Assembly (NCBI GenBank): GCA_013399115.1
Contig: VXAA01002199.1
Span: 429,079-493,078, forward strand
DNA: 64,000 nucleotides
Reading direction: 5' to 3'
Source of the DNA: Anseranas semipalmata
Taxonomy: Eukaryota; Chordata; Aves; Anseriformes; Anseranatidae
Shown: positions 38,912-49,430 of the stretch, piece after piece
How the letters are laid out: every line of letters starts with the position of its first letter
How positions within the stretch are numbered: the first letter of the stretch is position 1
Made by a program: the position numbers and the translations under genes
Notes under the pieces: model-generated
What the model was told of the DNA's origin: nothing
The model's database searches: none
Seen by the model: only the letters and a program-made list of their open reading frames with translations

Positions 38912-41900
38912 GAATAAATAGCATACCTTACTTAAACAATATAACTTTTTCCTGTTGATAGTTCTTACAATTTCCTCAAAAGTCAGCATTACTCAAAGGA
39001 AACAGATGAATTAATTTAAATAAATGTATTTTCTAGAATTAGTGATGATGCTGAAAAACTATTTATGGGAGTGAGAATTAATGGTACACTCAAATTATGT
39101 ATTTAAAAAATTCAGCACCCTGGCAGAGGGAATCAGCATGCTCTGTGTTTCAAAGCCTACAGACAGTATTCACTTCATACTAAAGTTTACTAGTGCTGAT
39201 ACAGAAACAAGTTTCTATATATCTAGGTAATGATAACATTGCAAAAAGTTTTTCCTTTAAGGGCCATTGCCCTAACCAAGTATCAAGTGCAGAATCAGAG
39301 ACGTGAGATTTGGATTGCCAGGCAAAGTCTGAAACAAAAAGCCACATTTATGGGTTTTATTTCGTGTGTACAATTCAGGGCAGTCTTACAATGACATAAA
39401 ATAAGATTAAGATTGTTTTGAGCTCTGTGTCCAGGTTTCATTGAAAGACTGAATCTTTCAGCCTGAATTCTGCATTGAGAACAAAGTGTAATCTGCCATT
39501 GTGTTTCTCAGTGTTGCAACGTGCAAATTTGAGTGATTCAGCCTTTCTCTGCTCAAGTGATGAATGGCCAGATTAAGACATTTCCTGAAATGTGGTCCAG
39601 GGCTGCTCACCAGGGCTATATAAAAGAAACACAGCGGTGCCTTTAAGATAAGATCACTCATGTTGGAAATGCCTATTCTCTTGTAAGAGAGCATTGCACT
39701 TTTTGCTTGACGAGTCCACCCATCTTGTGTTTACTATAACGGACACTTGCCTCATGTTATGATAGAGGGTGCAGGTATTATTTTTTTTTTTTTAATTAGG
39801 ACATATGGCTCTCAAGTGAGACCCCTACAATCTATTTTGTAGTGGAATTTAAACTGGTGTATTAATGACTGTCTGGTGTGTCTAGATAAAGAGCACTGAG
39901 ATGTGCTAGAAACAACAGCTTGTTATGGCCCACAGCAATCGTTCTTAGATTAAAAAGGATTCCACTGGGGTTTTGCCATTTAATTTTATTTTGTGTATCA
40001 ACAGCTATTGTCTGCTGAATACTACAGAGCAAGCTCACCAATGAGGTCAGATTATTAAATTCCTGAGAACAGCAATCAGTTCATTTGTGTTTTCTATATG
40101 TCTCTACAAGGATGCACAGAAGGGTAACAAGCAAGAACTTTATTTTACCAAATGAGTGTCTCTGCTCTGTAATGAGAGTCTCTGTTCATCCTTGGCCAAA
40201 AAAAGAGTTTTATACAAAAGCTTTTCCTTTAATAAATTAATCCAGCTCTGTATTGGATTTACTCAAATACTGCACTAATGCAGGATGAAGAGCTGATGAA
40301 AGACTACTGGCAAACAACATAGTCATCCACAAAAATTTTTCTTATGCATGTGTAGTTGCAAGACTACCTACCATCATGTCTGTGAGTTTGGGAGAGAGAG
40401 GGAGGCTTGGGCAGGTGTTTGTTCATGCCTTTACAGAGGTCAAACTTCTAGCAGAAAAATTTGTAATTATAGAGGTTATCTGCTAGACTACTACTGTGGT
40501 CCAACTGGCTCCTGAATTTTTGCTGTTTTGTGATGAAATAGTTTTATACAGCGCAAGTGTAGAACCCCAATATACTGTGTCATGTTCAAAGGATGTCTTC
40601 AAAACTTGTGTCAAGAGCTTCATGCCACCTTGGTAGCAAAAATCAGATTTATTGTTAGCTTCATTACTTTTATACCAGATACTACTTTGATAGTTGCTTC
40701 TGAGAAACACTCAGATTAGAAATGTTACAGCAAGAACATCAATAAACATCACAGAGCTCTGCTGCAGATGATTTGGGATGAAATACAAAACCTCCCAAAC
40801 AGCTGCAAATGAAAATAGAAGAGTATGTGCTGATTTATGTTGCGTTCTGAAGGTCAATAAAGCTGGGATCTGGCAAAAGGCACAGGAGAGCAAATTCCAT
40901 AGGAGACATCTGCCCATGATAAGTTGTGTTGCCAGTGCTGCAGAACTCAACAACAGAATTTGATAGTAAACTGCATCCTACTGGTCTTTAACTGTTTAAT
41001 TAGCATCTGAGAGGCAAGGAAAGAACAAAATTTGTTTAGGCTTATATTGGTGAGAAGTATCTGGTCAAATGATCAGTCCAGCAGAAAATATTTATAGCTC
41101 TCAAAGTTATGTCGCACCCACTGCATGTGGGTGGACTCTCCGGGAGCTCCAGTTGCAAAAAAACCCCAGGCCTCAGCCTGGATATGTATCATGGAGTCAC
41201 CTAAGGATTGTCCATTAGGTCCAATCTGTGTCACTCAAGATTAACACCTGGATGTGTGCGGTGAGGAAGAATTATTCCACTTCAATTAGGAACGAAGACA
41301 AGGGATGGTTCACTTCTCATCGCTGGTCCCTGTCTTCACATGGTGAAACACCTTGTTTTAATGGTCATAGTTCTTGTTGGTCTCAGCAGAGAGGCCAAGG
41401 ATAGATGAAGTTCTAAAGTTAGACTTTTTCAAATTCCTTTTGGAACAAGGCCTGTATAACTTTATATAAATATGTTGGAAAGAGAAGCTGGAGGAACTTA
41501 GTGTTGTTCCTGCATGTGGTACTTGGTCTGTGACTGGACAACAAATCTAATTTTTGTACATTGTCTGTCTCAGGCTGGGTGTAGCTGTGATGTGTTTGGA
41601 TAAGTTGCATTGCCACACTGCGAGAAACTAGTGGGTGGGGGAGGCTACCTGTAGTAAATCAATAGTAAATACTAATAGTAAATCTTCTGTCAAAGTAATT
41701 TGGTAGCAAGGGGCAGGAGAAAGTAACTAAAATGTCAATTTGTTGCACTTCTCCAGCTATATCCACAGTAATGTCTCTGCCTGCACCCTTATATTTTGCT
41801 AGAAAATTGATAAAGCAAACAAACAACCAGAAAATAACTTAATGCTTCATTTGCATGCTTGCAATATTTTTACCTGTAAAAAGGATAATTAGAAGTGAAG

Positions 41901-42920
41901 ACCTGCAGACAAAGGAACATGCTCTTTCCATCACTGAAACTGAACTGTGGGTGTGCTCTTGGCAAGCTGCTCAGTTGTGTGTTTAAGTTAAATTTGGAAA
42001 CATCTGTACATTTGGCGTCTAATTTCATGAATACTAAAGCACAGAAGTAAATGTACAAGCATTTGTGTAGCATCAGAAACATTCAATATATGTAAAGAAA
42101 GTGGTAATTTAAGTGGTATTTAAGTGGTAAATATTTTTTAGCAATACTTTGAATGAATAATGTTGTAATTAAAGCTTCAAAGGAAGTACTGCAAGTGGTG
42201 GTATGTATTTAAAAAGAACTATCTATATTAAGCAGTGGAAGAATGTAAATTACTCCAAGAATCAGTAAATGAAAAATAGAAAATAATGCTAAGATTGCTT
42301 AACAATATTTCTCCAATTTTAATAATGGAAGGACTGCTGACAGTTTATTTTAACCTCATCGAAGAGCCGTCTGTCTGATGAGAGTACTGTAAATAAGAGT
42401 TGTGCTTTAATAGCAGCATATGGAGAATATTCCTAGCTCACTTGTTCTTTCTTACCGTATTCGTTCATTGCTCTTTTAAAGTAATAGCTGCAATTGATTT
42501 TTTCCTCAAATTTGAAGGACTTAAAAATATTGTAATAAAAAGGAATGAGATTAATAAAAGGTAATCCTTTGAAAGAACAAATCTGGAACTCATGCAAGGC
42601 AGCATGTAACACAAACATGCTGTGCGAGGAAACCTCTTAAATGCAGGCATCATTATGGATAACACTTTAACACAGAGTCAGCAATCTGCTAAAACTTCCC
42701 TCACCACTGCAAATCCAGAATGCACATGTGCAGACAGAGATGTAACGTGACCCTGCAAGAAGGGCCCATAATCTCCAAGTCCTTATAATTATGGTTTTCA
42801 TACATTTGTATTGTTGGCTATTTGCTTGAGATCAGCTGAGCTTCAAACGATCTCAGTTCACCATATTTGCCCGTAAACTGTAGTATCCTTTGGTATGTCT
42901 AAGAACCTCTGCCTGACCCA
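38912..42920. other. Unique non-coding DNA, no gene seen
   Basis: Contains T14 at about 39780-39793 in AT-rich DNA. A segment with a few CpG and two small hairpins lies at about 41108-41180: CACCCAC/GTGGGTG at 41114-41132 and CAGGC/GCCTG at 41168-41181. It may be an old repeat fragment I cannot name. Frames are at most 80 codons. Imperfect local duplications occur at about 40154-40180 and 41652-41685. Confidence 0.55.
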
Positions 42921-43050
42921 CAGGCACGACGCAAGCGAGAACGTGGGCGTACGAGGCCCTTCTGACAAGTTCGGGCTGTATCCGGGTGTGAGAACATGCT
43001 TGCCCGTTAGGCAAGTTGGTAACTGGGAACGGGCTCAGACTCCCACTCCA
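42921..43050. other. CpG-dense patch of about 130 bp
   Basis: Counting directly, 42921-43050 holds 35 C, 42 G and 10 CpG, giving 59% GC and an observed/expected CpG ratio near 0.9 in DNA where CpG is otherwise rare. It includes 'cacgacgcaagcgagaacg' and 'gtgggcgtacgaggccc'. It is too short for a formal CpG island. I found no open frame, TATA box or repeat-family signature. A recent GC-rich repeat or LTR fragment, or a small unmethylated regulatory element, would both fit. Confidence 0.6.
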
Positions 43051-43221
43051 TCAGTAATTTAGACCAGGGCTTTTCAGCCTGTGGCTCATGAATGATTTTT
43101 GACTTAGAGTTGATAGAAGGCTGAAAGAAAGGTTGAAAGAAAGAAACCCATTGCTGCTAGGCTTGTATTTGCTCCACAGAGGTCTGGTCAACCCTGGAAG
43201 ATTTACAAGGGTGTAAAAATT
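43051..43221. other. Short unique stretch between CpG patch and purine repeat
   Basis: Mixed sequence with a small run of GAAAG words near 43123-43147. Nothing else is seen. Confidence 0.6.
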
Positions 43222-43278
43222 AAAAAAAAAAAAAAAGAAAGGAAGAAAGAAGGAAAGAAGGAAAGAAAGAAAGAAAAA
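43222..43278. repeat. A15 then (GAAA/GGAA)n purine microsatellite
   Basis: Fifty-seven bases of pure A/G on the plus strand: fifteen A followed by interrupted GAAA and GGAA units. Homopurine tracts of this kind can form triplex (H-DNA) structures in vitro. Confidence 0.92.
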
Positions 43279-44667
43279 CTTGGTATAAGCAACCCCTACA
43301 TTTCAGTGGAGAATGTGATTTAAATGGCGCTGTCAGTCACAGGAAGACATTTGAACTATATGCAGGGAGTAGTGAGAACAGTGAATTAAGTAACTGTGAG
43401 GAAAATTCTTTAGGTGAATCATACTAAATTCAGTGGGAGCATGTTCAGGCCCTGAACTGGAGAAGATTAAAGAAACATTTATTCCAATACATCTGTGGAG
43501 AAACATATAATTATCTATTAATCAGAGAACTATGAAGACTTTTGGAAAGGATAATTTTAAATTAACAGAAGCCTTAAATGCACCGAAACTAATCAACTGG
43601 AAAGAAAGACCTAGTTGTTCTTGTGAAATGGCCAACAATAGATATGTAATGCAACCTGGTTTTGGACTGACCACAGCAGTATTTCTTTCAGATGGGAATA
43701 GATTGTTGCTCTATTACAGTACATATTTTTGGTAGTAATATTGGGAGTTTTACGAGGAATCATTATGAACATAAGTAAAACAGTTCTATCATCCTTGGTG
43801 TGCACTTCTGCCAGCTGTGATGTATGTTTTATTCTCTGATGCATCTGCCTCTGAATACATGAGGTTAAATTAGGCCCCACAGGATTTAATTATAGATGCA
43901 TTTGCCAAAGTGGAAAATACAGCTTTCTGCGCAGGTTTGAAGTGTGTTATGTCATTGAAACTTTTACACTGTACATAATAAATAGTGCATATTCCAGGTT
44001 GATCAGTGTGTTTTTTTCAGAGGTAATAACAGCAGCAAGGGGAAAATCAGGGCACACACTTCTTAATAGTTTCTGTAAAAGATATATTATGAAGATATAA
44101 ACCTACCTGAAAGCTTTTGTATTATTTATAAAGTGTTTTTTTTTTTTTTGAGTTGGTCTCTCTCTTTGTAAGTGGTGAATATACACACAGAAAAAATCAA
44201 ATCAAAATTCTCTGTAGGCTGTATTCAAAAACTCCATAAGAAACTTGTGAAGACTTCCCTTTACATAACACTGACTGACTAAGTTTGTATGAATCTTTTG
44301 TACAAGATTTAGAATCTGAATCAATTTGCAGTTGGTATTTATAAGCAAACAACAATTCTGTATGTAGGATTAAGTCCCGTTATATAATTTCTCAGTAGTC
44401 AAGAGTTCAACAAGTTGTCAGTGTAAAATTCACTCCAAAAAAAGTATCTGTCAAAGAAAAAATAATACAGGGAAGTTGTAGACTAATTACAGGAGGAAAT
44501 GAAAAAGATTTGTCCAGTTCAAAATGCCATAACCTTGCAATGTCCAGAGGCAAAGTTTATTATGAAATGTAAATTGGCAAAGAATATGTAAATAAAAAGC
44601 AATTTTAAATCAAAAAATCAAACATATACAATTTCTCTGTTTTTCTCATGTAGTTTCAGAGTGCTGG
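43279..44667. other. Unique non-coding DNA, no gene seen
   Basis: AT-rich DNA with T14 at 44136-44149. Two opposing frames (67 codons plus at 43532-43735, 89 codons minus at 43611-43880) overlap, and neither is recognised. Confidence 0.6.
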
Positions 44668-44671
44668 TTTT

Positions 44672-44735
<64 letters not shown>

Positions 44736-44737
44736 TC
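44668..44737. repeat. (TTTC)17 microsatellite
   Basis: Seventeen uninterrupted TTTC units after two extra T. On the minus strand it encodes a K-E-R-K repeat in a chance frame. As a perfect tetranucleotide repeat it is likely polymorphic. Confidence 0.96.
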
Positions 44738-46548
44738 AGCTGGATGAATGGGTACAGTTCTAATCTTTCTACATCCTATTATGCAATCTGCCCATGGAAA
44801 TGTTGAACTTAACTCAGAGCATATGGGGAAGGATAGGAATGTGAACAAATGTGAATTGATGCTATCTTTTCATCCTCCCTCCGCAGGAATTTAATTATTA
44901 ATGGACGCAGAATTCAGTGCTGTCACATCTTAAAACAAAATCAGGACATAATTTTTCTTCCCACAACAAATTATTTCTTTAAAGTACAGTCATTTGGTAT
45001 TTAAGGATGTCATTTTCAGTTAAACTGGATATAAAAGTCTAGGTAACTTTCATTGCATGGGCATCTTCTAGATACTACTTCTGTAACAGGATTTAATGTA
45101 GACAATAACAAGATAAATAGAAGCAAAAAGAGTTTACTACATACAATTATTAATTACATTTATTGCAATTGTATTACTGCAAAATAATTTCTGATTCAAA
45201 AAATGTTTCTATCATAATTAGAAATACTCTATCACTCTAACTAGCATTACCTACATACCATGATATGAAGGTGGCAAGATGTACACCTCCCTTGCATTCT
45301 CTGGAGACCTGGGGTGATGAGTAGGGAGAGTGGGGCACAGCTTCAGTGTTCAAGAGTTATAATTTTCCAAGACTCCTAGCACAATCCCTGTCAATTCTAC
45401 TAGACAGCAGATCCAAAACACAATCCATAAGTAGCTGTTGCAAATTTGTGTAACAAGCCATTTGGCAGGTTAGGGGAAAAGAAGGAGGAGAAGGAAAACC
45501 TACATGCCCTGCTTCCCAGGGCTGGTTTTCTAAATGTTAGACTACACTGCACACAATTAAACCAGCTTTTTCATGCCCAGATTCTACAGCCAAGTTAAAA
45601 TAAAGGCATTTGTAGTTGACAGCTGACGATAGGTCACTTTGCTAGTATGTTTTTTTAAATTTAAATAAACTGGAAATGACTGAAAATTACATTGTAAATG
45701 TGAAATAGAAGTTAGCTATGTTAGCAGTGTTACATCATTAATAATATAAATAAATAAGAAAATTCCATCAAAAGACGAAATAGCTTGCTTTTCATCAGAG
45801 ACTAGTATCAGCCAGCAATTAGATCACTGGGTATTTAGTAGAATCAAAGTGCAATGTAACTATTTAAACCTGTTGCAGCCTTATGATGTTCCAGAACAGC
45901 TTTCTATTTATTTGTAAAATGAAACTGTGCAGAGTGTAAAAGAAAAAGGGGCTTGTATGATTCATAGTTTTAAAATGTGCAGACTTGGTCTCTTCCAAAA
46001 ATGAATAGTCCTGCTTGTTCTAAGTATGATCAGATAATGTCCTATAAGTTAAAATCTTCAACAGTAGAAAACTTCCACAGGGAAAACGTGGCGACAGAAA
46101 CCATTGACTGTGATCATGTAAATGCTTGCTTAGTGTGTCACTTGAGAGGGATTATTTTCATGTCTACTTTTACCTGCTTTTATCTTATTTGCACAGTCCC
46201 CATCTTAAACTATCACCAAAAAAATGGGTATGGTAAGAGATGCTTTTTCCATTAGATGTAGTATTTTACACTTACACTGTCTACTCTCCAAAAGCCATGA
46301 TTTCACCATCTGGGAAGATGAAATCTTTGTGAAGGAATGTGCACACCAGGTTTTCTTCTATTTTACTTCCTTAAAGTTATCTCAAGTGTCATCTTGGGGA
46401 AAAGAAAGATTCAATATCAGATCACAACAAGAACTATATACAAGATATACAGAGATGAAAAAGACAGAAGATTGTAGAAGTGCAAACAAAATTTAAAGCT
46501 GGTCTACCCTGTTTCACAGCTGTAGTTAAAAATCATAAGGGTTTGTTT
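44738..46548. other. Unique non-coding DNA, no gene seen
   Basis: AT-rich DNA. Frames of 92 and 90 codons (45977-46255 and 46224-46496, plus) overlap each other and resemble nothing known. An 8-bp inverted repeat ATACAATT/AATTGTAT lies near 45143-45174 and is within chance expectation. Confidence 0.6.
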
Positions 46549-46664
46549 TTCTTTCTTTTCTTTCTTTTCTTTTCTTTTCTTTTCTTTTCTTTTCTTTTCT
46601 TTTCTTTTCTTTTCTTTTCTTTTCTTTTCTTTTCTTTTCTTTTCTTTTCTTTTCTTTTCNCTTT

Positions 46665-46721
<57 letters not shown>
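46549..46721. repeat. (TTTTC)n microsatellite ending in T35
   Basis: About 170 bases of pure pyrimidine, broken only by one N at 46660. There are some twenty perfect TTTTC units (C spaced every five bases from 46564 to 46659), then irregular units, then an unbroken T35 at 46687-46721. The right end abuts a CR1 3' end almost directly. The N and the irregular units suggest uncertain length in the assembly. Confidence 0.95.
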
Positions 46722-46722
<1 letters not shown>

Positions 46723-46731
46723 GTAGATTAA

Positions 46732-46832
46732 TCATAGAATCATAGGATGGTTTGGGTTGGAAGAGATGTTTCAAGATCATTTAGTCCAACTCCACTGCCA
46801 TGTGCAGGAACATCTTGAACTAGATCAGGTGA
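46732..46832 (-). mobile_element. CR1 LINE 3' end, minus orientation
   Basis: A roughly 100-bp fragment starting 'atcatagaatcataggatgg', then 'tttgggttggaagagatg', 'tttagtccaactccactgcc' and 'aactagatcagg', all CR1 3'-end sequence in complement. It is strongly 5'-truncated. Its 3' terminus is separated by only about ten bases from T35 and the TTTTC repeat. A 10-bp inverted repeat (46819-46852) overlaps its 5' boundary. Confidence 0.9.
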
Positions 46833-46852
46833 ACTAGTGAATCTGATCTAGT
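46819..46852. repeat. 10-bp inverted repeat at the CR1 boundary
   Basis: ACTAGATCAG (46819-46828) and CTGATCTAGT (46843-46852) are exact reverse complements with a 14-nt spacer. The left arm lies in CR1 sequence and the right arm in or just outside it. A snap-back event during insertion is possible, as is chance. Confidence 0.7.
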
Positions 46853-48285
46853 GAAAGAGGTCCCTCAAACATTGTTGAGAAAAAGAAGATGTATGAAACT
46901 GAACAAAATTTAGGCTATTTAGGTCTAATTCATGGCTCCCCTGCAAACACATTGCAGAAGCTGACTCAAATCCAGGTTAAATGCTCTTGGGAGTGCCTCT
47001 TGGTAGTGGAGTAATGCAGGGCTATGGGAGAGGCACGTTTGACAAGAAAATGTGTACCTCTGCCATTCTCTTTGCTGGCTTTGTCAGATTCAGTTTAGTA
47101 CTGTTTTGTCTTCATTTCTATATGGAACTGAACATTGCTGGTCTCTTACTTATTTTTCTGTGTTTGTTTTTATCCTTGATTTCATTTTTGACTAGAAACA
47201 GCATAGGTCTGTGCATAAGTCAGTAAGTCCATTAGCTCCTATAAAGTATATTGTGTTACGCTATTGTTACCCTTAGCGTAACAGTGTCTATAAAAATTAG
47301 GAATGGAAATCTCTGGTTTTAAATGATTTGTTAAGCAAAGTATTAAAAATAAGCATTTTGTATGGAATTTAATGGATCACATTATTAAACATTATTCATT
47401 TTCCACCATGTCACAGCACAGTGCACAGTCCTACTGGCTATTAATCAGTTTTATTAGCAGACTGCAGATGTTCTAAAAGCCTTATCATGCTAACAGATAT
47501 TTAGAAACTAACGACTACTACAGGAGTGAATTTCCATAAGTTATGTCAGCACAAATTGTGTTACTACAGTGTGTAATTTCCAAATGCTTCCTTTCTCCTT
47601 ATTCCCATTGGTTGTGTGTACTGGCTTTTTTTCCTTAAAGGAGGAGAAAACTATTTGAAAATTATTTCTGTTGTTCCCATGATTGTATTAGTGTTGCACC
47701 TGGGGTAAATGGAAAGAAAGTTCTATGCTCTGAAGAGGTCACTTATTTTTGTATACCTCTGAGCCAAGTTTTGATGCAATGTCTTGTTGTACTAAACACA
47801 GAAACAGACACAGAATGTCACTTATTTTTCTCTTCAAGCTAATATATGGAAATATTTTTTGTTTCTGCACACACAGAACACATCTACATTTTTCTGACCT
47901 ACTCTTGCTGAATGGAATGGGATCAGCAATTTTTTTCTCTTTTTTTGTAGTCCCTCAGATCCATCACTAGGGGTGCTATAGCCGTGAAACCTGCCTTGAA
48001 TTCTGATCATTGTCAAAGACAAGAGAGCATTAAATCACACTTAAAAAAACCTGCACAGCCTCAAGATCGTACAGAAGGCACAGTGGTGTAAACAGATATA
48101 TCTACATATGTAGTGGTATAAGTACAAAAAGTGCCATGGTATAAATACGTTAAGCAGTACTATTTGGTAGCAATGTGTATAGTCCCACAGGATTTCATGT
48201 AATTAGAGGGGGATACAGAGACTATGCAGTTTTCTACAAGATGGTGAAAAAGCAGACCTCCCAGTGGCTTCCACCCATCTTTTGG
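46853..48285. other. Unique non-coding DNA, no gene seen
   Basis: AT-rich DNA. The 81-codon plus frame at 46981-47226 translates to a hydrophobic, F/L-rich stretch (about residues 30-70) that could pass for membrane segments but reflects T-rich sequence. No family is recognised. Confidence 0.6.
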
Positions 48286-48323
48286 CAGTTTTAATAAGAA
48301 TTACATAATTATTATTAAAACTG
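48286..48323. repeat. Perfect 12-bp inverted repeat, 14-nt loop
   Basis: CAGTTTTAATAA (48286-48297) pairs exactly with TTATTAAAACTG (48312-48323). The loop is itself AT-rich and partly self-complementary. Pairing stops at both ends, so this is a compact hairpin rather than a long foldback. Confidence 0.8.
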
Positions 48324-49372
48324 ATTTCATGGCTAAGTTCCAATATGAGTAATTGTAATACAGAAATATTCCCCATCAGCTCAGGCAGACCTGGCAGTGC
48401 AGAGCAAATTAATTCAGTCAAGTCTTGTGATATCAGTCATGATATGTGAGCAGCTAGAGAACAGGAGAAACACTTCTCCATCATGCCATAGCATCGAGGA
48501 CTCTAATACTGAATCCATCTCTTATGTACGGTCTAGGAAGTCATTAGAAAGATAAATAGAACTGGCATTCTATTTATTTTTTAAAACCCAACCTGCCCTG
48601 TTTCTTTGTGATTTCTAAGATTTAAATTAAGCTTTGGATTTTGAAGACTGATAGTTTTTAAATGCTGTATTAGTTACTGGTAGTGCATGTCGTTTTCATT
48701 CATACAGAAATATAGTATTCAGCAGTGCTTTATAAACTGGTAATGGATGACAAAGGTGTTGTTCTAGAGTCAATCAAGTTTTCTCTCTAGAAAGATGTGA
48801 AGTTTTCTCTCTGGGTAGATCCAGGAACTTTTGTTCCCACAAAATGCAATCAATCCCCATTTTCAAAATCCACAGCTAGTTCTTCAAGTCTGGGAGATAT
48901 TTCTTCAAAATTTGGCAGGGGAAGGGACTAGTATCCTCTTGAGATCCATTATGGTCTTCTTTTTCATGGTTTTTGGTTGGTCCGTTACCTTTTCAATTGA
49001 ATCAGAATCTCAGCTTTTGAAGCTGCTTTGGATACACTCCACTTATGGAATCATAGGCAGGATACCAGACTGAGTTGGAAAATCCTGTTGAGACAAGAGG
49101 GTAATGTTTTAGTGGCCTTGCCTTGTATATGTTTCGCATACTTTCCATATAATCCCGTATTTTGGTAAATTCTGTGTCAGATGAAATATTTACTATATGA
49201 CTCAGAAAAAATGTTAGAGAAGAGTTTCATCCTGTAACAGTAGCTTTCATTGGGTTGAGCCTCTTAGATATCTTGCATTCTGGGGCCTGAAATGTCTTGC
49301 TGGTTATTCCTTTCCCCCTGTAATTATTGATACATAATTTATCTATCAGAAATTCCAGGGAACTGGGTTCCT
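48324..49372. other. Unique non-coding DNA with a 13-bp direct repeat
   Basis: AAGTTTTCTCTCT occurs at 48776-48788 and again at 48800-48812 (24-bp period). No gene-like frame beyond a chance 80-codon one at 48831-49073. Confidence 0.6.
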
Positions 49373-49375
49373 TGT

Positions 49376-49407
<32 letters not shown>

Positions 49408-49430
49408 GGTTTTTGGGTTTTTTTTTTTTT
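49373..49430. repeat. (GTTTT)n repeat running into T13
   Basis: Four perfect GTTTT units (49381-49400), then degenerate T/G sequence ending in thirteen T at 49418-49430. Confidence 0.9.

Noticed and set aside
41108..41340. Possible old LTR or other repeat fragment with small hairpins
   Set aside because: Only a few CpG and two short stems are visible, with no termini or family resemblance I can state.
46480..46731. A phenylalanine-rich (or lysine-rich on the other strand) frame
   Set aside because: It is simply the TTTTC microsatellite and T run translated.
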